Source: Modestobacter sp. DSM 44400 | GTDB lineage: Bacteria; Actinomycetota; Actinomycetes; Mycobacteriales; Geodermatophilaceae | NCBI RefSeq assembly: GCF_900107175.1 | Contig: NZ_FNOZ01000027.1 | Location: 1-53,237, forward strand | DNA: 53,237 bases | Reading direction: 5' to 3' | In this document: positions 29,759 through 39,089 of the stretch, piece after piece | How the letters are laid out: each line of letters begins with the position of its first letter | Position numbering within the stretch: the first letter of the stretch is position 1 | Program-made: the position numbers and the translations under genes | The notes under the pieces: model-generated | The model's database searches: none | Told to the model about the DNA's origin: nothing | Seen by the model: the letters and a program-made list of their open reading frames with translations, nothing else

Positions 29759-30159
29759 CCGACCCGTCCGGCGGCGTGGAGCTGGGGCTGGCCGACACGT
29801 CGCTGTTCATCGCCGTCGAGCAGGATCGACCGCTGGTCGATACGCCGCCCCGGCGGGTCGCCGTCTCGGTGATCACCATCGCCGAACTTCGCCTCGGCGT
29901 GCTCGCGGCCTGTGACGGCCCGACGCGCGCCCGTCGTCTGGAGACCCTGACTCGGGCCGACGCCCTCGATCCGCTCCCGGTCGACCGGCCGGTCGCTGCT
30001 GCCTGGGCTGCCCTGCGACTGGCACTGCGCGACGCGGGCACGCGCATGCCGCTCAACGACTCGTGGATCGCCGCCACGGCCATCGCCCACGACATCCCTG
30101 TCGTCACCCAGGATCCCGACTACGACGGCGTGCCCGGGCTCCGGGTCCTGCGGATCTGA
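29755..30159 (+). CDS. vapC: PIN-domain toxin VapC
   Basis: Metal-dependent RNase expected to cut tRNA or rRNA when freed from its antitoxin. 134 residues. Acidic PIN residues are visible: Asp in LADTSLFIAV, Glu in ITIAELRLGV, Asp in LNDSWIAATA and Asp in TQDPDYDGV. It overlaps the antitoxin by 4 nt. The first dozen residues precede the PIN fold and may be a long start. Together with the antitoxin it is a complete type II module. Confidence 0.88.
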   Translation: MTDPSGGVELGLADTSLFIAVEQDRPLVDTPPRRVAVSVITIAELRLGVLAACDGPTRARRLETLTRADALDPLPVDRPVAAAWAALRLALRDAGTRMPLNDSWIAATAIAHDIPVVTQDPDYDGVPGLRVLRI

Positions 30160-30165
30160 GCCGCC

Positions 30166-30597
30166 TCAGCCCGCCGCGCGCGGATCTGCCCGGTACGTGC
30201 CGAAGTTCCACCGGCTCCCCTCCGGGTCACGTACGGCGAAGTCCCGGGAGCCGTGGTCGGTGTCGTGCAGCGGCTGGAACACCTCCGCGCCGGCGGCGAC
30301 GGCCCGGTCGTGCAGCGCGGCCGGATCGTCGGTCACCACGTAGCAGCCGACGCTGCCCGGCGGCACCGGCCACTCGTCGTCCGCGCCGTCCCGGACGGAG
30401 CCGAGCATGACCCCGCCGCCCAGCGGCCAGGACAGCTGGGCGTGCATGACGACGTCGCCGCTCCCGCCGGGCTGGTCGCCGTAGGTGACGACCTCCTCGA
30501 AGCCGAAGGCGTCGACCATGAAGCGGATCAGCCCTCGCGCGTCGTGGGCGCGCAGGGTGGGCCAGACAGTGGGCGGCGGTGCGTCGGGAATGGTCAT
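30166..30597 (-). CDS. VOC (glyoxalase/bleomycin-resistance) superfamily protein
   Basis: Small vicinal-oxygen-chelate fold protein; enzyme or binding protein of unknown substrate. 143 residues from the ATG at 30597, with VWPTLRAHDARGLIRFMVDA, GFEEVVTYGD, HAQLSWPLGGGVMLGS and the C-terminal DFAVRDPEGSRWNFGTY typical of PhnB-like VOC proteins. In related genomes such a gene often follows an AraC regulator; here the AraC gene directly upstream is decayed. It ends 6 bp from the convergent vapC stop. Confidence 0.86.
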   Translation of the reverse strand: MTIPDAPPPTVWPTLRAHDARGLIRFMVDAFGFEEVVTYGDQPGGSGDVVMHAQLSWPLGGGVMLGSVRDGADDEWPVPPGSVGCYVVTDDPAALHDRAVAAGAEVFQPLHDTDHGSRDFAVRDPEGSRWNFGTYRADPRAAG

Positions 30598-30600
30598 GTC

Positions 30601-31000
30601 GGCAAGGCTCCCCGCACCGGCATGAGTTTCGTCGTGGACGAAATCGCCCTCCGTGGCCAGCCACCGAGTCGGCGACAGCCCGCTGAACGCCCGCCGCTCC
30701 CGGGTCAGGTGCCGCTGCGACCAACCCACCCGGCCGGCCAGCTCGGCGATCCGCAGCCGTCCGCCCGGAGCCGTGGTCAGCCGCCAGGGCCTCGGCGACC
30801 TCCGGGGCGGACGTGCTGTCCAAGCGGCCCGAAGGACCAGCACCGCCTCGACCGCGGCGAACCGGCCGACCCAGTGCGGCGCGCGGGCACCGAGCGGGGT
30901 GAGCGAGAGCTGCATCCCGGCCTGCTGGCCCGGGTGCCTGGTCAACGCCGGGCGCGCAGCGCAGGCGCGGGCGGTGGTCGACCCACTCCTGCGGCACCCC
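30601..31000 (-). pseudogene. Decayed AraC-family regulator
   Basis: Immediately upstream of the VOC gene, on the same strand, are pieces of an AraC/XylS regulator. QAGMQLSLTPLGARA and VGRFAAVEAVL belong to the sensor half; after frame changes GGRLRIAELAGRVGWSQRHL, the first helix-turn-helix, can be read. The downstream helix-turn-helix and the normal C-terminus are missing; reading continues into the VOC gene without a stop. The family assignment rests on the RIAELAGRVGWSQRHLTR stretch and the conserved AraC-VOC gene order. Confidence 0.65.
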
Positions 31001-31113
31001 ATGAGCGCCCCAGCTCCAGGTGGGCTGCGGCGCGTTCACATTTCTGCCCACAGCAAGCCGCACGACTTGACGACGGTTTTGCGGAACCGCGTGCGAGCCA
31101 CGCATACGTTGGC

Positions 31114-31525
31114 CTACGGGGTCCCGACGTCCGGCAGCGGCCCGGCAGCGCCTTCCAGGGCCACCGCCACCGCCTCGAACTCGGCCAGGGCAGCGGTCAG
31201 GTCGTCGACGACGATCTGGCGGGCGATGACTTCCGGTGCCGGAAGGCTGTCCAAGTCCTCCAGCGAGGTCTCCCTCGACGCGTGCGACGAGCTGATCGCA
31301 GTCGAACGGGTGGAACCGTTCCGTCTCGACGCGCTCCGTCCGCGGTCGCCCAGGCCTACGGCGAGGACGTAATCGGCACGGCCGTGTCCCGGCGCCATGA
31401 TGACCTCGCGGACGGCGACGCCCTGAGCAGCGAAGAGGATGTTCGGCCTGCTCTGCACGGACCAGCCCGCGCCGGTGAGCTGACGGTCGATGAGCACGCG
31501 CGCACGCTGCTCTGCCGTCAACGAA
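31114..31525 (-). pseudogene. Fossil of a type I restriction-modification locus
   Basis: Reading leftwards from 31525, LTAEQRARVLIDRQLTGAGW and FAAQGVAVREVIMAPGHGRA (then DYVLAVG) match the conserved N-terminus of type I restriction (HsdR-like) subunits. After a frame change near 31345, TERFHPFDCDQLVARV and then SLEDLDSLPAPEVIARQIV with LTAALAEFEAV match the C-terminus of type I DNA methylase (HsdM-like) subunits. Thus the start of one subunit is joined to the end of another, with everything between lost. No full gene can be made. The HsdM side is recognised from the pattern FHPF-DELIARD and its ending, and is less certain. Confidence 0.6.
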
Positions 31526-31672
31526 CTCGCGTCCCCCCGCGTCAGGCAGGCCGCCGGACACGATAGGTGGCGGTGCGGACGGTCGCGGGGTCCGCCACTC
31601 CATCGAGTGGCCGGTCGTCGGGTGCTGTGGACGGCGCGCGGGTCTCCAGCGTCCGCGCGGTTGAATGGGCCC

Positions 31673-34081
31673 ATGGCCGAACACCGCGGACTGGCCGACT
31701 GGCTGGCCGGCCTCGATCAGGACGCACTCGCCGAACTGCTGACCCGGCGACCCGACGCCGTCACCGGCCGGCCGCCGGGATCTCTCGGCGAACTGGCTGA
31801 GCGGCTGACCCACCCCGAGTCGGTGGCCGCCACGCTTCGCGGCCTGCCTGCGCCGTTCCTCCAGATGGTCGAGGCCCTGCATGCCCTCGGGGAATGTCGT
31901 ACCACGACGGCCCTCATCGACCTGTTGGACGACGCCGGCCGCGGAACCGACCACCCCACCGCGGTGCGAGCGGTGCTCACCGAGCTGACCCGCCTCGCCG
32001 TCGTCTGGCCCGGCCCCGGTGACGAGTGGGAAACGCCGGCGCGGCTCAGCGAGTTGTTCCCGAAGCCGCTCGATCTCGATCCGCCGCTGCGCGAGCTGTG
32101 GCGGGAGCAGACGGCCGACACGATCAACCGCACGCTGCGTCTCCTCGGGCACCAGCGCGTCGGGCGCAAGGCGGAATCACTCGATCTGCTGCTGGCGGTG
32201 CTGTCCACACCGGAGACGGTCCGTGCGCTGGCCGCCCAGGCACCCGCCCAGGTGGCCGCCGACCTCGAACGGCTGGCGCAGACCGGTTCCGCCGACGACG
32301 AGCCGGAGGACCGCTACGACCAGCGCGCCTACCGGCGGAAGGCAGCCACCCGGCAGTGGGGGATGGAACACGGGCTGCTCGTCGGTCCGTCCTGGGGGAA
32401 TGAGTGCTGGCTGCCCGCAGAGATCGCGCTGGCCCTGCGCGGGCCCGCGTACCGGGCACCGTTCACCCCCGACCGGCCAGCGGTACCGGCGCGGGAAACG
32501 GCCACCGGCGTCGTGGAGTCGGCCGCGGCGGCGGCGGCCACGCAGTTCGCCGGGTATGCGATCGCGCTGCTCGACCGCATGGCCCGCGCCCCGGTGCCGC
32601 AACTCGCCAGCGGGGGAATCGGCGTCCGCGAACTGACCCGGCTGGCGAAGGAGACCGGCGCGACCGAGCCGGAGGTGCGGCTGGTTCTCGAACTGGCCGC
32701 CGCGGCCGAGTTGATCGAGCCGGGTGAGCAGGTCCACGTCGGCTCCCGGTTCGGGGCCTGGCGGGCGGCCGAACCCGCCGCCCAGCTCGCCGCCCTCCTG
32801 CTCGCCTGGTGGCGGCTGCCCGCCGTGCCGACCGATTCCCGGGACGCCGACGGCAAGGCGCTGCGGGCGTTGCGGGCCCGCGGGACATGTGCGGGATGCC
32901 TCGCCGCACGGATGGTGCTGCTCCAGGCGGCGTCGACGGTCCCGCCCGGCTCGGCCGCCACCGATCCGGCCGCGGTGGCCGCGGTGGCGCTGTGGGAGCG
33001 GCCGCTGGTGCACGTTCTCGCGCAGGACGCCGACACCCCGCTGCGCACGAGTTGGCGGGAAGCCGAGCTGCTCGGCGTGCTCGGGGCCGGCGCGCTGAGC
33101 CCGGCGGGCGCCGCTCTGCTGACCGGCGACGTGGAAGCGCTGGGCGAACAACTCACCCGGATGCTGCCGGCGAGCAGTGACCAGGCGATGTTCGGCTCCG
33201 ACCTGACCGTCCTGGTGGCCGGCAGCCCGTCGGCCCGGGTCACCACGCTGCTGGACGGCTGCGCCGATCGGGAGAGCCGTGGCGGCGCGACGACCTGGCG
33301 GTTCAGCCCGACCAGCGTGCGCCGGGCGCTGGACGAGGGCATGACCGCCGATGCGCTGCTCGAACAGCTGGCCGCCTGCGCAGCGCGGGAGCTGCCCCAA
33401 CCCTTGCGGTTCCTGATCGCCGACGTCGCCCGGCGGCACGGCCGACTGCGGCTGCTCCCCGCGGCCAGCGTGATCCGCAGCGAGGACACCGCGCTGCTGG
33501 CCGAGGTGGCCGCCGACCGGCGGTTGACCAAGCTGGGGCTGCACGTCATCGCCCCCACGGTGCTCGCCTCCACCGTGCCGCTGGACGCCGCGCTGGCCCG
33601 ACTCCGGGAGGTCGGCTACTTCCCGGTCGCCGAGCCGACCAGCGAGGGGGTTGGGGCTGCGCCGACGGATGTTCCCGACGACGACACGCCATCCCGGGTC
33701 ACCGTGCTGCGGAGCGCACTCCGGTCCCTTCAGGGCCGCCCGGGGCGCACGGAGGCGGCGGGGCCGGTGAATCCCACCGAACTCGCCCGCCGGTTGGCCA
33801 ACGGAAGCACGGCCCCCCCGCCGCCGGTCTCGGACGTGGCGCTGGCGCTGGCCGGCGTGGCCCCGCGCCTGACCGGCAGCGAGATCGACCAGCTGGCGCA
33901 CGCCATCGAGACCGACGCCCCTGTGCGCATCCAGTACGAGTCGCCCAGCGGGGCGGTGACGTCACGGGTGATCACCGACGTCGAGCTGTCCGGCCCGATG
34001 CTCTACGCGTGGTGCAAACTCCGCCAGGACGAACGGGTCTTCACCCTTGCCCGGATCCGGTCGGTCTCCGCGGTGGGATGA
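31673..34081 (+). CDS. XPB/Ssl2-N-like helicase-associated protein with WYL-like C-terminus
   Basis: 802 residues from the ATG at 31673. The N-terminal part resembles the actinobacterial family carrying an XPB/Ssl2 N-terminal-like (helicase C3) region: LADWLAGLDQDALAELLTRR, LPAPFLQMVEALHAL, a Cys-x-x-Cys pair in RGTCAGCLAA, and PQPLRFLIADVARRHGRLRL. The last 60 residues (VRIQYESPSGAVTSRVITDV, YAWCKLRQDERVFTLARIRS) look like a WYL domain. No ATPase motif is seen, so it is probably a partner of an XPB-type helicase, which is not in the window. A DNA-damage role is inferred from the family only. Confidence 0.82.
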   Translation: MAEHRGLADWLAGLDQDALAELLTRRPDAVTGRPPGSLGELAERLTHPESVAATLRGLPAPFLQMVEALHALGECRTTTALIDLLDDAGRGTDHPTAVRAVLTELTRLAVVWPGPGDEWETPARLSELFPKPLDLDPPLRELWREQTADTINRTLRLLGHQRVGRKAESLDLLLAVLSTPETVRALAAQAPAQVAADLERLAQTGSADDEPEDRYDQRAYRRKAATRQWGMEHGLLVGPSWGNECWLPAEIALALRGPAYRAPFTPDRPAVPARETATGVVESAAAAAATQFAGYAIALLDRMARAPVPQLASGGIGVRELTRLAKETGATEPEVRLVLELAAAAELIEPGEQVHVGSRFGAWRAAEPAAQLAALLLAWWRLPAVPTDSRDADGKALRALRARGTCAGCLAARMVLLQAASTVPPGSAATDPAAVAAVALWERPLVHVLAQDADTPLRTSWREAELLGVLGAGALSPAGAALLTGDVEALGEQLTRMLPASSDQAMFGSDLTVLVAGSPSARVTTLLDGCADRESRGGATTWRFSPTSVRRALDEGMTADALLEQLAACAARELPQPLRFLIADVARRHGRLRLLPAASVIRSEDTALLAEVAADRRLTKLGLHVIAPTVLASTVPLDAALARLREVGYFPVAEPTSEGVGAAPTDVPDDDTPSRVTVLRSALRSLQGRPGRTEAAGPVNPTELARRLANGSTAPPPPVSDVALALAGVAPRLTGSEIDQLAHAIETDAPVRIQYESPSGAVTSRVITDVELSGPMLYAWCKLRQDERVFTLARIRSVSAVG

Positions 34082-34134
34082 GGGCCGGCCCGCGATGCTC
34101 GGTCCGGAAGCCCGGCGCGTGCATGTCGCGGTGT

Positions 34135-34386
34135 ATGCGGCGGACCAACCTGCACCTGGACGAGTTCCAGACGGCAGCTCTGGACACCGTCGCTCGCGCG
34201 GAGGGCGTCTCCCGTGCCGAGGTGGTCCGCCGGCTGATCGATCGCGGGATCCCCACCGCACTCCCCGACCTCGATGCCGACCTGACCGCGATCGAGGACT
34301 CGTACGGGGTGTGGTCGGAGGACGACCTCGTCACCCGCGAGCCGGACACCCGCGCCGCGCACCTGAACCGCATCCGCCGCGGATGA
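34135..34386 (+). CDS. vapB: Ribbon-helix-helix antitoxin (VapB)
   Basis: Antitoxin of the second TA module. 83 residues from ATG 34135; an ATG at 34123 would add MSRC. The N-terminus TNLHLDEFQTAALDTVARAE then GVSRAEVVRRLIDRGI is a ribbon-helix-helix DNA-binding fold; the acidic C-terminus wraps the toxin in this family. The toxin ATG overlaps its stop (ATGA). No clear palindrome was found upstream. Confidence 0.87.
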   Translation: MRRTNLHLDEFQTAALDTVARAEGVSRAEVVRRLIDRGIPTALPDLDADLTAIEDSYGVWSEDDLVTREPDTRAAHLNRIRRG

Positions 34387-34769
34387 TCCTGGTGGACAGC
34401 GATGTCCTCATCGCCCACCTCCGTGGCTCGCCGACGGCGCGGGACTGGCTCCTGGACGCTCGTCGTCGCTCCGGCCGCTTGGCCACCAGTACGGTCACCA
34501 TCACGGAGGTCACCGGTGGGATGCGCTCACCCGCGCGCCACGAGGTGATCCGGTTGCTGTCCAGCCTCGACGTCTTCCCGGTCACCGAACGCGTCGGCTG
34601 GCGAGCCGCAGAGTTCATGCGCAGCTACCGCTGCTCACACAGCGGGATCGGCCTCGGCGACTACCTCATCGCCGCGGTCGTCGAGGTGAACGGCCTGGAG
34701 CTGGCGACGCTGAACGTGCGTCACTTCCCGATGTTCCCCCACCTCACCCCCGCCTTCGCGTTGACCTGA
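34383..34769 (+). CDS. vapC: PIN-domain toxin VapC
   Basis: RNase toxin of the second TA module, 128 residues from the ATG at 34383. The PIN acidic set is visible: Asp in LVDSDVLIAHL, Glu in VTITEVTGGM, Asp in GLGDYLIAAV, and the N/H segment LATLNVRHFPMF at the end. Not closely similar to the first VapC, so this is not a recent duplication. Its stop lies 3 bp before the stop of the convergent bluB-cobT gene. Confidence 0.9.
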   Translation: MILVDSDVLIAHLRGSPTARDWLLDARRRSGRLATSTVTITEVTGGMRSPARHEVIRLLSSLDVFPVTERVGWRAAEFMRSYRCSHSGIGLGDYLIAAVVEVNGLELATLNVRHFPMFPHLTPAFALT

Positions 34770-34772
34770 CGG

Positions 34773-36521
34773 TCAGGACTCGACCCGTGCGGTCTCCCGC
34801 CGCAGCCGCAACGCGGACAGCAGCAGCCCCGCCGCCAGCGCGCCGCCGGCGCCCTCCCCGGCGCGCATCCGCAGGTCCAGCAGCGGCTCGAGGCCCAGGT
34901 GCTGCAGGACGACGTCGTGCCCGCGCTCGCGGCTGCGCTGGCCGGCCACCAGGCATGCCTGCACGCCCGGCTCCACCAGCACTGCGACCAGCGCCGCCAG
35001 CGACGCGGCGAACCCGTCCAGGACGACGACGGCGCGCGCCTCGGCCGCCCCCAGCGTCACCCCAGCCAGGACGGCGAGTTCGGGGCCGCCGAGCTCGGCC
35101 AGCGCAACCAGCGGGTCGGTGCCGAGCGACGGGTGCGCCGCGCGGGCCCGGTCCACGGCCACGCACACCACCTCCCGCTTGCGCTCCACCATGGCCGAGT
35201 CGGCGCCGGCCCCCAGGCCGACCACCTCGGTCGGGCCCAGACCGAGCAGGCCGCAGGCCAGCGCGGCGGCCACCGTGGTGTTGCCGACCCCCACCTCGCC
35301 CAGGACCAGCAGACCGTCCGCCGCGGCGGACGCCCCCACCCGCCGGCCTGCGGCCAGCAGACCGGCCACGTCCGCGGTGGTCAACGCCGCGCCGGACACC
35401 AGGTCGCCCCGCCGTCCGGCCGGTCGGACGTCGACCGCGCCGGGCACCGCGTCCCCGGCCACGCCGGCGTCCAGCACGGAGGTGCGCAGTCCGGCGGCGC
35501 GGGCCGCAGTCACGCCGAGGGCGGTGCCGGCCACCGCCGCGGAGACCACGTCGCGGGTCGTGCGGGCGTCGTAGGCGGACACGCCGTGCCCCGCGACCGG
35601 GTGGTCGGCCGCGGCCAGCACGAGCACGCCACCGGCGACGTCCCCGCGGCCCAGCGCGACGGCACGGTCGACCGCGCGGTCGAGCACGCCCAGGGACCCG
35701 GGCGGGGTGAGCAGCCGGTCGGCGCGGTCGCGGGCGGCGACGACGGCGGCCTGGTCCGGCGCGCGCAGCCGGGAGGGCGGCGGCGGCGGCGCGTCGTCCT
35801 GCGGCCACCGGTCGGTCAGCACGACGTCGGCCAGTTCCAGCTTCCGCGACCAGCCGGCCCGCTGCAGGCCGGGCTCGGGCGGCCGCTCGTCCGGCCAGCC
35901 CAGGCACAGCCAGCCCAGCGTGACCACGCCGTCGGGCAGGCCGAGCAGGCCGGCCAGCTCCGCGGGCCGGAACAGCGTCACCCAGCCGGTGCCCAGGCCC
36001 TCGGCGCGGGCGGCCAGCCAGAGGTTCTCGATCGCCGCCGCACAGCTCCACAGGTCGGCGTCGGGAAAGGTCGCCCGGCCCAGCACGCCGGCCGCGGGGG
36101 TGCGCCGGTCGCAACAGACCACCACGCCCAGCGGCGCCTCGCGCACCCCCTCGAGCTGCAGGTCCAGCAGCCGGCGGCCGGCGTCGGGGTCGAGCAGGGC
36201 GGCCTGGCGTAGCCGCTCCCGGTCGGTGAGGACGGCAGCCCGGTCCCGCAGAGCGTCGTCAGCCACGACGACGAAGCGCCACGGCTGGCTGTGGCCCACC
36301 GACGGTGCGGCGTGGGCGGCCCCGAGCACCCGGTCGAGCACGTCGGCGGGCACCGGGTCCGCACGGAACCGGCGGACGTCGCGGCGGGCACCGACCACCC
36401 GGTAGAGCGCGGCCCGGTCCGCCTCGGGCATCGCCCAGCCGGCCGGATCGGCCTGTCGCTGGGACGCCGACGTCCGGTCACCGATCAGCGGGACCGGCCG
36501 GGGCCACACGTCCGGGGGCAC
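34773..36521 (-). CDS. bluB-cobT: BluB-CobT fusion: DMB synthase plus DMB phosphoribosyltransferase
   Basis: Two consecutive steps in making the cobalamin lower ligand on one chain of 582 residues. Residues 1 to about 225 form a BluB nitroreductase-fold enzyme that breaks reduced FMN to 5,6-dimethylbenzimidazole (RRDVRRFRADPVPADVLDRV, APSVGHSQPWRFVVV, GTGWVTLFRP). From about 240 to the end is CobT, which attaches DMB to ribose phosphate from nicotinate mononucleotide (PPGSLG, GHGVSAYDARTTRDVV, LGEVGVGNTTVAAALACG, LDLRMRAGEGAGGALAAGLL with the catalytic Glu). A Pro-rich linker joins them. GTG at 36521 lies 4 bp after the thiC stop; an ATG at 36434 is an alternative start. Both active sites look intact. 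Confidence 0.92.
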   Translation of the reverse strand: MPPDVWPRPVPLIGDRTSASQRQADPAGWAMPEADRAALYRVVGARRDVRRFRADPVPADVLDRVLGAAHAAPSVGHSQPWRFVVVADDALRDRAAVLTDRERLRQAALLDPDAGRRLLDLQLEGVREAPLGVVVCCDRRTPAAGVLGRATFPDADLWSCAAAIENLWLAARAEGLGTGWVTLFRPAELAGLLGLPDGVVTLGWLCLGWPDERPPEPGLQRAGWSRKLELADVVLTDRWPQDDAPPPPPSRLRAPDQAAVVAARDRADRLLTPPGSLGVLDRAVDRAVALGRGDVAGGVLVLAAADHPVAGHGVSAYDARTTRDVVSAAVAGTALGVTAARAAGLRTSVLDAGVAGDAVPGAVDVRPAGRRGDLVSGAALTTADVAGLLAAGRRVGASAAADGLLVLGEVGVGNTTVAAALACGLLGLGPTEVVGLGAGADSAMVERKREVVCVAVDRARAAHPSLGTDPLVALAELGGPELAVLAGVTLGAAEARAVVVLDGFAASLAALVAVLVEPGVQACLVAGQRSRERGHDVVLQHLGLEPLLDLRMRAGEGAGGALAAGLLLSALRLRRETARVES

Positions 36522-36525
36522 CGGA

Positions 36526-37486
<961 letters not shown>

Positions 37487-37761
37487 GCGCCAAGGTACCC
37501 ACGGCGCTCCGGGCAGCGACCGCCGGGGGCCCCGGGTTCACGTTCGATGCCCGACTATCTGGGGGCGGCGGGGGTCGCGACGACAGCGTCCGGGACTACC
37601 GCGGCCATGCGTCGTCGTCGCCGGCTCAGGCGGCAAGTACAACCACAGCCACCAGGTCGAGGCACTGGCTTACACGGTCGCCCTCACTCCAGCGGCCTGA
37701 TCACCACTCGTCGGCGAGTCCATTCTCCGGTCAGGCAACCGGGGACTCCCGTACCCCGCGC
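37487..37761. other. Intergenic space between riboswitch and GntR gene
   Basis: About 275 bp with no gene that I can support. Some open frames cross it, but none shows a family pattern or a ribosome site. The promoter for the thiC riboswitch transcript and the 3' end of the GntR mRNA must lie here. Confidence 0.4.
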
Positions 37762-38484
37762 TCAACCGTGCCTGGCGTCGTCCTCCTCGCGCAGCACGGC
37801 GACGTCGGAGACGAGCTGGATGTGGGCCTCCATCGCGGCCGCCGCCCCGACGGCATCCTGGTCATGGATGGCGTCGGCGACCCGCTGGTGCCCAGCCAGC
37901 GATGCCGTAGGGCGACCCGGCTGGCTCAGGGACTCCAGCCGGCTCTCGCGGATGAGGTCGGAGATCTCCTGCATCAGGCGAGCCAGCAACGCGGAGTGCC
38001 CAGCCGCCGTCACCGCGGCGTGAAACCGTTCGTCGCCCTCCACACCCCGACCGCCTGAGTCGATGTCCGCCGCCATTCCGGCCAGCGCATCGTCGATGGC
38101 GCGCAGATCGGCCCGGGTGCGGCGCTCGGCGGCCAATGCCGCAAGCTTCACCTCCAGCGCGGCGCGGGCCTCCAGCACTTCGGGCAGACGGTCGCGGTGC
38201 GCCCGCAGCGCCGAGACGACCTGACGGTCGCTGGAGTGCTCGACCACGACGACGCCGTCGCCGTGCCGGACGGTGACGACGCCCAGCACCTCCAGCGCGA
38301 CCAGCGCCTGCGCGAGGGAGGCCCGGCTGACCCCGAGCCGCGCCGCAAGCTCACGTTCCGGAGGCAGCCGATCACCGGGACGGAGGCCGGCGGTGCCTAT
38401 GTGCTCGAACAGCTGCTGGGCGATCTGCTCGTACAGCCGTTGCCGCGGGACCCGTCCCAAGCGGGCGGCAGACACCTCCACCAT
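37762..38484 (-). CDS. GntR-family regulator (FadR/FCD subfamily)
   Basis: DNA-binding regulator, probably of the divergent Liv-type transport operon. ATG at 38484 gives 240 residues; a TTG at 38493 is possible. The winged helix has RQRLYEQIAQQLFEHIGTAG, PGDRLPPERELAARLGVSRA and a VVTVRHGDGVVV wing. The FCD effector domain (about 90-235) has the metal-binding pattern Asp/His (DERFHAAVTAAGHSALL, GHQRVADAI, AAMEAHI). FCD regulators commonly sense carboxylic acids, which suits the transporter and CoA enzymes nearby. An IS630 relic lies directly upstream. Confidence 0.9.
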   Translation of the reverse strand: MVEVSAARLGRVPRQRLYEQIAQQLFEHIGTAGLRPGDRLPPERELAARLGVSRASLAQALVALEVLGVVTVRHGDGVVVVEHSSDRQVVSALRAHRDRLPEVLEARAALEVKLAALAAERRTRADLRAIDDALAGMAADIDSGGRGVEGDERFHAAVTAAGHSALLARLMQEISDLIRESRLESLSQPGRPTASLAGHQRVADAIHDQDAVGAAAAMEAHIQLVSDVAVLREEDDARHG

Positions 38485-38519
38485 GCCGTCCAATCTATTG
38501 AAGGTGCGACCGGTCGCCT

Positions 38520-38790
38520 AGCGACAGATCGGGTGGGGTCCCGGTCGTCGTCGCCGCCACCTGCAGTCGCTCGTGGTAGCCGTACACCGGCGGACGGCCC
38601 GATCGCTGAGCCCCTTCCCGGCCTGGGCATACCGGTGACGCGCCCGGTTGGTCAGCCCATCGGCCGCCAGCAGCACCACGCCCTCGCGCAACCATCAGCT
38701 GCCCGGTCCGGTGCGTTCGGAACCAGCCGTCCAACACCGCGCGGTCCTCAGCGCTGACATCGAGCGGGGGAAGGGTCGCCACGACGGTCT
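38520..38790 (-). mobile_element. IS630-family transposase fragment (relic)
   Basis: Between the GntR gene and the transporter operon, the minus strand encodes LPPLDVSAEDRAVLDGWFRT followed by HRTGQLMVARG. After a frame change it reads VLLAADGLTN, then in the first frame GRPPVYGYHERLQVAATTTG with TPPDLS. This is the N-terminal helix-turn-helix part of an IS630-type transposase. The DDE catalytic part is absent and no terminal repeats were recognised. It is a dead fragment. Confidence 0.65.
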
Positions 38791-39089
38791 TCTCTCTGGT
38801 GGCGAGAACACCACGCCGATGCAACTTCTGCGGTGACGCACTAGCGGTCGAGCCACTCCATCACCCCACCGACATCCGGGACACGGCCGGTTCCGATACC
38901 GCTGGTTCGAGTCGTGACCACCTCGTGACCGGATCGGGGAGAAGTCTCCCTTGACCCGCAGTGTGACCGCCGCAACACTACGGCGAGTGGTTCAGCCACT
39001 GAGCCGGACGTACACCCGTCGCTCACTCGGTGGACGTCGCCCAGCCAAGGCCGCCGTCGCCGACGCCGCCGTACCCAAGGAGAAGTGTC
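38791..39089. promoter_or_regulatory. Promoter region of the Liv-type operon
   Basis: About 300 bp without a gene. It contains a TTGACC box at 38951-38956 and an inverted repeat AGTGG-TTCAG-CCACT at 38986-39000, about 90 bp before the first transporter gene. The repeat is a candidate site for the GntR regulator. No good -10 box could be fixed. Confidence 0.3.

Noticed and set aside
30227-32152. Long frame of 641 codons on the minus strand
   Set aside because: A mosaic of shadow and relic pieces; only the HsdM-like and AraC-like stretches inside it have family patterns.
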